Assembly (NCBI GenBank): GCA_963748315.1
Contig: CAVVIK010000010.1
Location: 310,001 to 374,000, forward strand
DNA: 64,000 bases
Source of the DNA: DASPHG01 sp963748315
GTDB lineage: Bacteria > Actinomycetota > Thermoleophilia > Solirubrobacterales > Thermoleophilaceae
Direction: 5' to 3'
A program made the position numbers and the translations under genes. The notes beneath the pieces were generated by a model that saw nothing but the letters and a program-made list of their open reading frames with translations, was not told the origin of the DNA and searched no databases. Below, in pieces: positions 30,163 to 38,062 of the stretch (the first letter of the stretch is position 1; every line of letters begins with the position of its first letter).

Positions 30163-30356
30163 GCGGCGGCTCGGTCCGTCGCGTACCGGCCGACGAACAG
30201 CCCGCGCGGCACGCCCTCCAGCCGCAGCTGCGGGGCCGCACCGGTCAACCGCACGAACGGACGGCCGCGCCGCTCGACATGGAATTCCTCGCCCGCGGCG
30301 GCGCGCTCCATGTACCAGCCGAAGCGGTTGCGGAACTCGTTCGCCCCAACGACCAC
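30159..30356 (-). CDS. Phd/YefM-type antitoxin-like protein
   Basis: A 65-aa protein from GTG 30356: VVGANEFRNRFGWYMERAAAGEEFHVERRGRPFVRL. The alternation of a dimerisation helix with 'AAAGEEF-VERRGRPFVRL' is the Phd/YefM prevent-host-death fold (usually '...AGEE-VITRRGKPVA-L'). The C-terminal 20 residues (RGLFVGRYATDRAAA) could be the toxin-binding tail. No PIN, RelE or Doc partner is seen next to it. The frame is open further upstream through the tRNA, but the family domain begins here. The start lies at the edge of a 22-nt perfect palindrome. Confidence 0.55.
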   Translation of the reverse strand: MVVGANEFRNRFGWYMERAAAGEEFHVERRGRPFVRLTGAAPQLRLEGVPRGLFVGRYATDRAAA

Positions 30357-30377
30357 AGCCCCGGAATTCCGGGGCTG
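30356..30377. terminator. 22-nt perfect palindrome downstream of tRNA-Ala
   Basis: CAGCCCCGGAA followed by its exact complement TTCCGGGGCTG, 4 nt beyond the 3' end of tRNA-Ala. It may terminate or help process the tRNA transcript, although no U run follows. Half of it repeats the 5' end of the tRNA (GGGGCTGT). It also covers the start of the antitoxin-like gene, so it could be that protein's operator. Confidence 0.45.
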
Positions 30378-30381
30378 TGAG

Positions 30382-30455
30382 TGGAGCTGGGGGGACTCGA
30401 ACCCCCGGCCCCCTGCGTGCCATGCAGGTGCTCTGGCCAACTGAGCTACAGCCCC
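30382..30455 (-). tRNA. tRNA-Ala (anticodon GGC)
   Basis: The reverse strand folds as a full cloverleaf: acceptor GGGGCTG/CAGCTCC (one G-U), D stem GCTC/GAGC, anticodon stem CCTGC/GCAGG with loop ATGGCAC giving U33 and anticodon GGC, and T stem GGGGG/CCCCC around TTCGAGT. 74 nt with an A discriminator; CCA is not encoded. Confidence 0.95.
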
Positions 30456-30879
30456 GTCGAATTCGTAATCGGCGGCTAGGTTAATGCCCGCCCGCTGTCC
30501 ATTCTTCGGCGGCTCAAGGCGAAGATGAGGCGCCCGGCCGGTTGCAGACGAGCTCGGCGGGAACAGGTAGCAGCGTGTCTAGTTCGCGCGCAGTACGCGG
30601 CCAGATGAGATCGACTCTCGCGCATGTAGACGATACACGTACCGCGAGGAGAGCCGACTGCCGCCGCCTGCGCTCTCGGTTGAGATGACTAGCGCGCTCC
30701 CGTTCCGGACTAGCCGGGCCGACTTGCACTGAACTCGGAGGATGTCGGCCCGCGATCTCGAAGCCGAGGTCGTAGCGACCGTGTTCGGCGACGGGTTTCA
30801 ATACCGGGATGCCGAGTTTCGTCGCGGCAAGCTCGACCGCGAGCTCGGCTACTGCACCCTTGACGTTCGGTGACTGCAC
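30456..30879 (-). pseudogene. Decayed PD-(D/E)XK endonuclease next to tRNA-Ala
   Basis: Remnant of a small nuclease of the group I intron-associated PD-(D/E)XK type. From GTG 30879 the frame gives KGAVAELAVELAATKLG and GRYDLGFEIAG; one base on (near 30738) a second frame continues DILRVQCKSARLVRNGSALV, with YD...QCK as the metal-binding core. A scrambled stretch (about 30580-30650) needs several more indels to yield the expected VDLI-AAYCARELD, and a TAG occurs at 30579-30581. After it RCYLFPP and LRLEPPKNGQRAGINLAADYEF are clear, and the frame then runs straight into the tRNA gene. Base composition is less GC-rich than the surroundings. Several indels plus a stop make this a true pseudogene. 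Confidence 0.7.
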
Positions 30880-30892
30880 GAACGTATGTTCG
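30879..30892. promoter_or_regulatory. LexA-type SOS box
   Basis: CGAACGTATGTTCG is a perfect CGAAC-N4-GTTCG palindrome, the LexA/DinR operator form of Gram-positive bacteria and actinobacteria. It touches the GTG start of the nuclease pseudogene on the reverse strand, so it would have made that gene DNA-damage inducible. Confidence 0.6.
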
Positions 30893-30912
30893 CGTAGCGA
30901 CCGGACGGAAAG

Positions 30913-31437
30913 CTAGTTGTTCTCCACCCAGCTCGGCGGCTCGAGGTCGGTGAACGGGTTGTCGATACTCGAGCTGCGAGGCCGCGCCCGTGCGGGCGGC
31001 GCGGCGTCCTCCGCAACCGGCTCGCGTTCCTCGAGCGGCGCGAGCGGCTCGTCGCGCGCCGCGGCCCGAAGGTCCGCCGACATCGCCCGGTGCGAGTTCG
31101 TCACGTCGCGGAGGATGCGCTCCGCGTGAGTCGTCAGCAGCTGCGCGAGCTGCTTCATCCCGCCCGACACGGCCTTCGCCTGCTCGAGCACGTCGTCGGC
31201 GGCCTCCTGGGCGTCCCGGATCCGCGCCGACGCCTCCTTCCGCGCATGCTCGACGTCCGCTTGGGCGGACTCGCGCGCGAGCGCCCTGACCGATTCCGCT
31301 TCCTCGCGCGCGGCGCGCGTCAGCTTCTCGGCGCTCGCCTGTGCGACGCCCACGATCTGCTCGACCTGCTCCGCCGCGAGCTCCGCGGCTCGCGAGACCG
31401 GCTTCGGTGCCGGCTGTTCGCCCTCGGATGCGCTCAT
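30913..31437 (-). CDS. Ala/Glu-rich coiled-coil protein
   Basis: A 174-aa soluble protein. Residues 15-115 form one long heptad-rich helix (AAELAAEQVEQIVGVAQASA, then AREEAESVRALARESAQADVEHA), with a Pro/Arg-rich linker and a conserved-looking tail SSSIDNPFTDLEPPSW. Composition recalls DivIVA-like or apolipoprotein-like helical proteins but the DivIVA N-terminal domain is not present. The ATG overlaps the stop of the upstream hydrolase gene (ATGA), so the two are translated from one message. Confidence 0.65.
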   Translation of the reverse strand: MSASEGEQPAPKPVSRAAELAAEQVEQIVGVAQASAEKLTRAAREEAESVRALARESAQADVEHARKEASARIRDAQEAADDVLEQAKAVSGGMKQLAQLLTTHAERILRDVTNSHRAMSADLRAAARDEPLAPLEEREPVAEDAAPPARARPRSSSIDNPFTDLEPPSWVENN

Positions 31438-32360
31438 CGCTCCCCTGATGCTGACAGGAGGTCCAGGCAGAAATACCTGATTGCCTGATTCAGCACCTCC
31501 GCCTGCTCCCACTGGAGGAAGTGCCCGGCGCCTTCCACGACGAACGGGCCCACCCGCTCGGTGCACGCGACCGTCATCCGCTGTGGGAAATCGCGCGGGA
31601 TCACGTGGTCCTCGGGCCCGTACAGGAGTAGCGTCGGCACCGCCGACCGCTCGAAGATCCGCGGCATCTCGCTCACCTGGCGAGGCCCGCCCGCGTACTC
31701 GTAGTTCGCGATCGACGCCCGGAACGACTCCGCGTCTCCGAACGGCTCGACGTGGAACGCCACGTCCTCGCGCGTGAACGCCCCCGGCGCCGCCCAGAAC
31801 CGGGGCCCGTACATCTCCGCCACGTAGCGGCGCCGCTTCTCCTCGGTGTCGAGCTCGGCTGCGAGCCCATCCGCATCGCGCGCCTGGCGCATGAAGTAGT
31901 CGGCGGCCTGCCTCACCTCGCGCGGGATCTCGCGCTCGATCCCGGCGGCCTCGTACTCGTCGGGCAGGATCGGCGGCACCGTGTTGAAGAGCGCCTGCCG
32001 CACGACGAACCCGTCGAAGCGCAGCGACAGGTCGTAGAGCACCAAGCCGCCCAGGTCGCCGCCCGCCGTGACGCACCGTTCGTGCCCAAGCACGTCCGCG
32101 ACGAGCGCGTGCACGTCGCGCGCGTGCGCCGCCACGTCGTAGTGGTCGTCCTCGGCCACTCCCGAATCGCCGAAGCCGGCGAGGTCCGGGACGATCACCT
32201 CGAACCCCGCCGCCGCGAGCGGCTCCACGTTGCGCCACCAGATCCGCTTCGTCTCCGGCCAGCCGTGGAGCAGCACGAGCGGGAAGCCGCCGGCGCCCTC
32301 GCGGACGTAGGCCATGTCCACCCGGTCCCTGACGCGCGTGCGATGAACCTGAAACGCCAC
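31434..32360 (-). CDS. Alpha/beta hydrolase, epoxide hydrolase/haloalkane dehalogenase type
   Basis: A 308-aa alpha/beta hydrolase. HGWPE supplies the oxyanion hole, the nucleophile is an aspartate in GGDLGGLVLYD (GxDxGG), the acid is near YGPEDHVIP and the base His is in GAGHFLQWE. An aspartate nucleophile separates it from esterases and places it with epoxide hydrolases, dehalogenases and fluoroacetate dehalogenases. The GTG at 32360 is preferred over an upstream ATG because TACATT sits 6 nt before it. Divergent from leuS with 22 nt between starts. Confidence 0.82.
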   Translation of the reverse strand: MAFQVHRTRVRDRVDMAYVREGAGGFPLVLLHGWPETKRIWWRNVEPLAAAGFEVIVPDLAGFGDSGVAEDDHYDVAAHARDVHALVADVLGHERCVTAGGDLGGLVLYDLSLRFDGFVVRQALFNTVPPILPDEYEAAGIEREIPREVRQAADYFMRQARDADGLAAELDTEEKRRRYVAEMYGPRFWAAPGAFTREDVAFHVEPFGDAESFRASIANYEYAGGPRQVSEMPRIFERSAVPTLLLYGPEDHVIPRDFPQRMTVACTERVGPFVVEGAGHFLQWEQAEVLNQAIRYFCLDLLSASGER

Positions 32361-32366
32361 GAGCCG

Positions 32367-32376
32367 AATGTAACCT
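32367..32376. promoter_or_regulatory. Overlapping divergent -10 elements for hydrolase and leuS
   Basis: AATGTAACCT contains TACATT on the reverse strand (6 nt before the hydrolase GTG) and TAACCT on the forward strand (6 nt before the likely leuS start). The two hexamers share the central TA. Confidence 0.5.
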
Positions 32377-32382
32377 GCGCGC

Positions 32383-34773
32383 ATCGCTTCATACGACCCG
32401 AAAACGATCGAGCGCAAGTGGCAGCAGGTGTGGGCCGACGAGCGGACGTGGCACGTCTCGAACGACGTGCTCGGTCAGGACGTGCCGACGTCGTACGTCC
32501 TGGAGATGCTGCCCTACCCGTCGGGCGAGCCCCATATCGGCCACCTGAAGAACTACTCGATCGGCGACGCGATCGCGCACTTCCACCGCCGCACCGGCCA
32601 CATGGTCCTCCATCCGATGGGCTACGACGCGTTCGGGCTGCCCGCCGAGAACCACGCGATCAAGACGGGGCAGCATCCGCGGGACTCGACCGAGGCGTCG
32701 ATCGTGGAGTTCCGCCGGCAGTTCAAGCAGTGGGGCATCTCGATCGACTGGGACCGCGAGTTCGGCACCCACGAGCCGCGCTACTACCGCTGGACGCAGT
32801 GGATCTTCCTGCGCCTGTTCGAGAAGGGGCTCGCCTACCGCAAGGAGGCTGCGGTCAACTGGTGCCCGAAGGACCAGACCGTGCTGGCGAACGAGCAGGT
32901 GATCGAGGGCCGCTGCGAGCGCTGCGGGACGCAGGTCGAGGTGCGCCAGCTCGAGCAGTGGTTCTTCCGCATCACCGACTACGCCGACCGCCTGCTCGAC
33001 GACCTGAAGACGATCGACTGGCCCGCGCACGTGGTCGCGATGCAGGAGAACTGGATCGGGCGCTCCGAGGGCGCCGAGGTGACCTTCCGCTGCGAGGAGC
33101 TCGGGATCGACTACCCGGTGTTCACCACGCGCCCGGACACGCTCTTCGGCGCGACGTTCTTCGTCATGGCGCCTGAGCATCCCGACGTCCTGAGGCTGAA
33201 CGACTCGCCGGAGGTGCGGGAGTACATCGCGCGCGCGACCAGCGAGTCGCCGGAGGAGCGCGGTGCCGAGGACAAGGAGAAGACGGGCGTCCCGCTGGGC
33301 CACACGGTCACCAACCCCGTGAACGGCGAGGAGATCCCGATGTTCGTGGCTGACTACGTGCTGATGGAGTACGGAACGGGCGCGATCATGGCCGTGCCGG
33401 CCCACGACGAGCGCGACTTCGAGTTCGCCAAGAAGTTCGGCCTCGAGATCCGCCGCGTGATCGAGTGCGGCGACCTGCCCTGCACCGACGACGGCCCGAT
33501 GGTGAACTCGGGCCAGTTCGACGGCATGAACAACCGCGAGGCGTTCACGGCGATCATCGAGTGGCTCGAGTCGGAGGGGAAGGGCAGCCCGGCGATCAAC
33601 TACCGCCTGCGCGACTGGCTGCTCTCGCGCCAGCGCTACTGGGGCTGCCCGATCCCGATCGTCCACTGCGAGAAGTGCGGCGTCGTCCCGGTGCCGGACG
33701 ACCAGCTCCCCGTCGAGCTGCCGGACATCGAGGACTACGCGCCCAAGGGCAAGTCACCGCTCGCCGCGGCGGAGGATTGGGTTGCCACGACGTGTCCGAA
33801 GTGCGGCGGGCCGGCCCGCCGCGAGACCGACACGATGGACACGTTCGTCGACTCGTCGTGGTACTTCCTGCGCTACTGCGACGCGCAGAACGACGAGGCG
33901 GCGTGGGACCGGCAGATCGTCGACGGATGGATGCCGGTCGACCAGTACATCGGCGGCGTCGAGCACGCGATTCTGCACTTGATGTACGCGCGCTTCTTCG
34001 TGAAGGCGCTCGCCGACCTCGACTACGTCGGCTTCCAGGAGCCGTTCGCGCGCCTGTTCACGCAGGGCATGGTCACCCGCGACGGCGCGAAGATGTCCAA
34101 GTCGAAGGGCAACACCGTGAGCCCGGGCGACTACGTCGAGCAATACGGCGCCGACGCGACCCGCGCGTACATCCTCTTCGTCGGCCACCCCGCGGAGGGG
34201 GGCGACTGGTCCGACCAGGGGATCACCGGCGTGTCGCACTTCCTGAGCCGGCTCCACCGTGCCGCGCTCGACGCGCCGGCGGCGGACGCCGGCGGCGATC
34301 CGACTCCGCTGCTGCGTAAGACGCACTGGGCGATCGACAAGGTCACCCGCGACCTCGGCGAGCGCTTCGCCACGCACACCTCGATCTCCGCCGTCATGGA
34401 GCTCGTAAACGAGATCCACAAGAACCGCGACGACCCGCATGCACGCTTCGCAATCTCGACGGCGGCCTCGCTAGTCTTTCCGTTTGCCCCCCACCTGGGC
34501 GCTGAGGTCTACGACCTCATGACCGGGGAGCGAGTGTGGGAGGTGCCATGGCCGGAGGCGGATCGCGATCTGCTCGTCGCGGACACGTTCCAGCTCGTCG
34601 TGCAGGTGAACGGGAAGCTGCGCGACCGCATCGAGGTGCCGGCGGATGCCTCGAAGGAGGAGCAGGAGAGGCTTGCGCGCCAATCTCCGAAGGTCGAACA
34701 GCACCTGAACGGCGCCGAGGTCGCAAAGACCGTTGTCGTGCCGGGCAAGCTCGTGAACTTCGTAGTGCGGTAA
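32383..34773 (+). CDS. leuS: Leucyl-tRNA synthetase, apparent ATC start
   Basis: Class I synthetase of about 796 aa. HIGH is HIGH (in PYPSGEPHIGHLKNYSIGD), KMSKS is KMSKSKGN, and the CP1 editing domain has the threonine-rich TTRPDTLFGATFF. Zinc-type CxxC pairs (CERCGTQ, CEKCGVV, CPKCGGP) occur. The family N-terminus YDPKTIERKWQQVWADE is encoded upstream of the first canonical start (GTG 32428), and the frame opens after a TAA at 32371-32373. The only plausible initiation point is ATC at 32383, exactly 6 nt after TAACCT; either ATC is used or it is a miscalled ATG. The HLGAEVYDLM and anticodon-binding C-terminus are normal. Confidence 0.93.
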   Translation: MASYDPKTIERKWQQVWADERTWHVSNDVLGQDVPTSYVLEMLPYPSGEPHIGHLKNYSIGDAIAHFHRRTGHMVLHPMGYDAFGLPAENHAIKTGQHPRDSTEASIVEFRRQFKQWGISIDWDREFGTHEPRYYRWTQWIFLRLFEKGLAYRKEAAVNWCPKDQTVLANEQVIEGRCERCGTQVEVRQLEQWFFRITDYADRLLDDLKTIDWPAHVVAMQENWIGRSEGAEVTFRCEELGIDYPVFTTRPDTLFGATFFVMAPEHPDVLRLNDSPEVREYIARATSESPEERGAEDKEKTGVPLGHTVTNPVNGEEIPMFVADYVLMEYGTGAIMAVPAHDERDFEFAKKFGLEIRRVIECGDLPCTDDGPMVNSGQFDGMNNREAFTAIIEWLESEGKGSPAINYRLRDWLLSRQRYWGCPIPIVHCEKCGVVPVPDDQLPVELPDIEDYAPKGKSPLAAAEDWVATTCPKCGGPARRETDTMDTFVDSSWYFLRYCDAQNDEAAWDRQIVDGWMPVDQYIGGVEHAILHLMYARFFVKALADLDYVGFQEPFARLFTQGMVTRDGAKMSKSKGNTVSPGDYVEQYGADATRAYILFVGHPAEGGDWSDQGITGVSHFLSRLHRAALDAPAADAGGDPTPLLRKTHWAIDKVTRDLGERFATHTSISAVMELVNEIHKNRDDPHARFAISTAASLVFPFAPHLGAEVYDLMTGERVWEVPWPEADRDLLVADTFQLVVQVNGKLRDRIEVPADASKEEQERLARQSPKVEQHLNGAEVAKTVVVPGKLVNFVVR

Positions 34774-34790
34774 TCGCGCAAAACCTCTGC

Positions 34791-34811
34791 AACCGGTCAA
34801 TCCGGTTTCTT
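34791..34811 (+). terminator. Weak intrinsic terminator after leuS
   Basis: AACCGG (34791-34796), loop TCAAT, CCGGTT (34802-34807), then TCTT. A 6-bp stem with a short T-rich tail 18 nt after the leuS stop. Confidence 0.45.
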
Positions 34812-34870
34812 GGACCGCGCGCACTGGCCCAAGCTCCATGGGTGTTCGACGAGGAGGCGGGCTAGGCGCG

Positions 34871-36649
34871 ATGGACTTTCCGGGGGGCCGGGAGGCCACC
34901 GGTAGGCAGGGAAGCCGTGCGCGGTCGCCCCTGACCGAGCACGAGCTGAACGCGGCGATCGTCGACGCCGTCGCCGATCCGATCGTGACGGTCGACCACG
35001 AGCACCGCATCATCGCGATGAACGTCTCCGCCGAGGCGGCGTTCGGCTGGGAGCGCGACGAGGCGGAGGGCCGCGAGCTCGTCGAGCTGCTGATCCCGGC
35101 CGACATCCGCGCGCGCCAGCGCCGCACGCTCGAGGGGCTGCTCGAGGAGGCGGACGAGCAGAGCGGTTCCCGCACCACGCGCATCATCGCCGCCCGCCGC
35201 GACGGGCGCCGGGTGCCGCTCGAGGTGGCCGTCACCCGCCTGGGGCCGCAATGGCCGGCTCGCTTCGCCTGCTTCCTGCGCGAGACGATCATGACCGCGA
35301 GCGGCGTCGCGGCCGAGCGCGACCCGCTCACCGGGCTCGGCACGCGCGCGGCGCTCGAGCACCAGCTCGAGGCGGCGTTCGCACGCGCGCGTCGTCGCGG
35401 CTGCGCGGTCGCGCTGATCCACATCGACCTCGAGGGCTTCCGCCTCGTCAACCGCAGCCTCGGCTACGACGCCGCCAACGAATTGCTGCGCTGCGTTGCG
35501 GAGCGATTGATCCGCGTGGCGCGGACGAGCGACGTGGTCGCACGGCACAGCGCGGACGAGTTCCTGGTGCTGCTGCCCGACCTCGACGTCGGCGATCCCC
35601 AGACAGCCGAGGGCACGGGACGGCTGGCGCAGGCGGCGGAGACGGTCGCCCAGCGCGTCCACGCGGCCCTCGCGCGGCCGTTCACCATCCACGGCACCGA
35701 GCTCTTCGTGCGCGCCCGGGCCGGCATCAGCATCTTTCCCTTCGACGCGGCCGAGCCGCATCTGCTGCTCCAGCACGCCGACGCCGCGCACTACCAGGCG
35801 AAGGAGCCGGGCTCGGCGCCGACGCGCATCTTCGCCGCCGGGTCGGAGGCGGTCGAGCAGCGGCTCGAGCAGATCACGAGGCTGCGCAAGGCGGTCGACC
35901 GCCACGAGTTCATCCTCCATTACCAGCCGGTGATCGACCTGGAGCGGGCGCAGGCCGCGCTGCATGCAGGCAAGCCGACTGTGCCGATTGTCGGCGTCGA
36001 GGCGCTGATCCGCTGGGAGGACCCGGACCGCGGCATGGTGCCGCCGCTCGACTTCATCCCGCTCGCGGAGGAGACCGGCCTGATCGAGCCGATCGGCGAG
36101 TGGGTCGTCGAGGAGTCGTGCCGTCAGGCCGCCGCCTGGGCGGCTGAGGGGCTCGAGCTCGACGTGGCGTTCAACGTCTCGCTGCGGCAGCTGTGGCAGC
36201 CGGACTTCGTCGACAAGACCCTGCGCGCCGCGCGCATCGCGGGCGTCGACCCGGGCCGGATGATCGTCGAGGTCACCGAGTCGTCGGTGATGGCCGATCC
36301 TGCCCGCACGCAGGCGGTGCTCGAGGCGCTGAACGAGCACGGCTTCCGAATGGCCATCGACGACTTCGGCACGGGCCACTCCTCGCTCTCGCGGCTCTGG
36401 CGGATGCCGGTGGACCTGTTGAAGATCGACCGCTCGTTCGTGGCCGAGATGCCGGACGACGAGGCGGCCTCGACGATGGCGTCGACGATCATCCATCTCG
36501 CCAGCAGCCTGGGCATCGACCACCTCGCCGAGGGCATCGAGCGCGAGGACCAGCTCGACTACCTCGTCGAGCAGGGCGCGGGGCTCGGGCAGGGCTACCT
36601 CTTCGGACGGCCCGGGCCCGCGAGCGAGATCACCGCTCTGGCCGCGTAG
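34871..36649 (+). CDS. PAS-GGDEF-EAL protein, probable c-di-GMP phosphodiesterase
   Basis: Cyclic-di-GMP signalling protein of about 592 aa, cytosolic. A PAS domain (VDAVADPIVTVDHEHRIIAMN) occupies residues 25-140; a GGDEF domain follows with RDPLTGLGTRAALEHQ, but its active-site loop reads HSADEF (226-231) in place of GGDEF, so synthase activity is doubtful. The EAL domain is intact, with E377-A378-L379 in VGVEALIRWEDP and IDDFGTGHSSLSRL, so hydrolysis of c-di-GMP is likely. No membrane helix. ATG 34838 in the same frame is an alternative start. Confidence 0.9.
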   Translation: MDFPGGREATGRQGSRARSPLTEHELNAAIVDAVADPIVTVDHEHRIIAMNVSAEAAFGWERDEAEGRELVELLIPADIRARQRRTLEGLLEEADEQSGSRTTRIIAARRDGRRVPLEVAVTRLGPQWPARFACFLRETIMTASGVAAERDPLTGLGTRAALEHQLEAAFARARRRGCAVALIHIDLEGFRLVNRSLGYDAANELLRCVAERLIRVARTSDVVARHSADEFLVLLPDLDVGDPQTAEGTGRLAQAAETVAQRVHAALARPFTIHGTELFVRARAGISIFPFDAAEPHLLLQHADAAHYQAKEPGSAPTRIFAAGSEAVEQRLEQITRLRKAVDRHEFILHYQPVIDLERAQAALHAGKPTVPIVGVEALIRWEDPDRGMVPPLDFIPLAEETGLIEPIGEWVVEESCRQAAAWAAEGLELDVAFNVSLRQLWQPDFVDKTLRAARIAGVDPGRMIVEVTESSVMADPARTQAVLEALNEHGFRMAIDDFGTGHSSLSRLWRMPVDLLKIDRSFVAEMPDDEAASTMASTIIHLASSLGIDHLAEGIEREDQLDYLVEQGAGLGQGYLFGRPGPASEITALAA

Positions 36650-36659
36650 ATTTCTCAGG

Positions 36660-37595
36660 ATGCGGATCTTCCTGGCCGGTGGGACCGGCGTAATAGGCCG
36701 CGCGCTCGTGCCGCAGCTGCGCGAGGCGGGCCACGAGGTGACCGCGATGACGCGCTACGAATCGCGGGCGGAGAAGCTGCGCGGACAGGGCGTCGAGCCC
36801 GTCGTGTGCGACGCGTTCGACATCGATGGCGTCGCTCGTGCCGTCGCCGCAGCCCGCCCGGAGGTCGTCGTGAACCAGCTCACCGACATCCCGGACGCGC
36901 TCAACCCCCGCAAGATGGCCGAGCAGTTCGAGACGAACGACCGCCTCCGCACCGAGGGCACCCGGAACCTGATGGAGGCCGCCGAGGCCGTCGGCGCGCG
37001 CCGCCTCATCTCGCAGAGCATCGCGTGGGCGTACACGCCGAGCGAGGGACTCTGGACGGAGGAAGACCCCCTCTGGGCGGAGGCCCCGGAGCCGTGGGGG
37101 CGCAGCGTCGGGGCGGTGCGAGCGCTCGAGGAGGCGACACTCGGCAGCGACAGCGTCGAGGGCGTCGTGCTGCGCTACGGCCTCTTCTACGGGCCGGGCA
37201 CAGCGTTCGCCAGCGACGGCTCCACCGCCGCCATGGTCCGCAAGCGCGCGTTCCCGGTGGTCGGGCGCGGCACGGCCGTGTACTCGTACATCCACGTCGA
37301 TGACGCGGCGAGTGCGACCGTCGCGGCGCTCGATCGCGGCGCTCCCGGCGCCTACAACGTCGTCGACGACGATCCGGCGATCATGCGCGAGTGGCTACCG
37401 CAATACGCGGACGCGCTCGGCGCTCGGCCGCCGCGCAGGGTTCCTCGTTTCATCGCGAGGCTGGCGGCCGGTAAGTTCGGTCTCTACATGGCCACGCAGC
37501 TACAGGGAGCCACCAATACAAAGGCCAAGCGCGAGCTCGGCTGGCAGCCCCGCTGGGCGAGCTGGCGCCAGGGCTTCCAGGAGGCGCTCGGCTGA
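36660..37595 (+). CDS. NAD-dependent epimerase/dehydratase family protein
   Basis: Extended short-chain dehydrogenase of 311 aa. The nucleotide-binding motif is GGTGVIGRALV at residues 7-17. The usual YxxxK is not obvious; SQSIAWAYTPSEGLW takes its place, which fits atypical SDR members in which catalysis is altered. The C-terminal part (YNVVDDDPAIMREW, LGWQPRWASWRQGF) is typical of sugar epimerase-like proteins. TAGATT formed by the preceding stop codon lies 7 nt before the ATG. It overlaps the next gene by one base. Confidence 0.82.
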   Translation: MRIFLAGGTGVIGRALVPQLREAGHEVTAMTRYESRAEKLRGQGVEPVVCDAFDIDGVARAVAAARPEVVVNQLTDIPDALNPRKMAEQFETNDRLRTEGTRNLMEAAEAVGARRLISQSIAWAYTPSEGLWTEEDPLWAEAPEPWGRSVGAVRALEEATLGSDSVEGVVLRYGLFYGPGTAFASDGSTAAMVRKRAFPVVGRGTAVYSYIHVDDAASATVAALDRGAPGAYNVVDDDPAIMREWLPQYADALGARPPRRVPRFIARLAAGKFGLYMATQLQGATNTKAKRELGWQPRWASWRQGFQEALG

Positions 37596-38062
37596 TGGCG
37601 CGCCGTCCCCTCGACGCCGGCGCCGCCGTGGCGGCGGGTGGTGCGCTTCTGCTCCTGGTCAGCCTCTTCCTCGACTGGTACGGGGACGACGGCCGCGGCT
37701 ACAGCGCATGGACCGTCTTCGAGGTGGTCGACCTCGCGCTGGCGGTGATCGCGCTCGTGACCCTCTCGACCTTCCTGAGCCGGAGCGGGCTCGAGCCGCG
37801 GCTGCCGCAGGCGCCGCTGCTCGTGCTCGGCGGCGCCGCGCTCGTGCTGACGGTTTCCCAGCTGATCGACGAGCCCCCGGCGGTTGCGCTCGCGCAATTC
37901 GACCTGCAGACGGGCGCATGGCTCGCGCTCGCCGGGTCCGCGCTCGTGCTCGCCGGGGCGTTCATGTCCGTCGCGCGGGTCTCCTTCAGCGTCGAGCAGC
38001 GCGAGCCGCGAGCCGCGGAGACGGAGACCGTCAAGATGCCCCCGCCCGATCCGCCTGCCTGA
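37595..38062 (+). CDS. Four-helix membrane protein of unknown function
   Basis: A 155-aa protein with hydrophobic helices at about residues 9-27, 42-60, 72-88 and 105-126 and a charged cytosolic tail (QREPRAAETETVKM). The first extracellular loop has the FLDWYGDDGRGYSAWTVFE signature seen in small actinobacterial membrane proteins. Function unknown. It overlaps the preceding epimerase by one base and the next gene by 8 nt, suggesting co-expression with the decarboxylase. Confidence 0.65.
   Translation: MARRPLDAGAAVAAGGALLLLVSLFLDWYGDDGRGYSAWTVFEVVDLALAVIALVTLSTFLSRSGLEPRLPQAPLLVLGGAALVLTVSQLIDEPPAVALAQFDLQTGAWLALAGSALVLAGAFMSVARVSFSVEQREPRAAETETVKMPPPDPPA

Noticed and set aside
30159..30440. 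Antitoxin-like gene starting at TTG 30440
   Set aside because: That start lies inside the tRNA-Ala, and the first 28 residues are translated tRNA and palindrome; GTG 30356 fits the domain.
30382..30455. Group I intron in tRNA-Ala
   Set aside because: The tRNA is uninterrupted; only a nuclease of an intron-associated family is nearby.
37595..38062. In-frame fusion of the membrane protein with the decarboxylase after removing one C near 38040
   Set aside because: Removing a C would join them, but the existing stop with an 8-nt overlapping CTG start explains the junction without an error.
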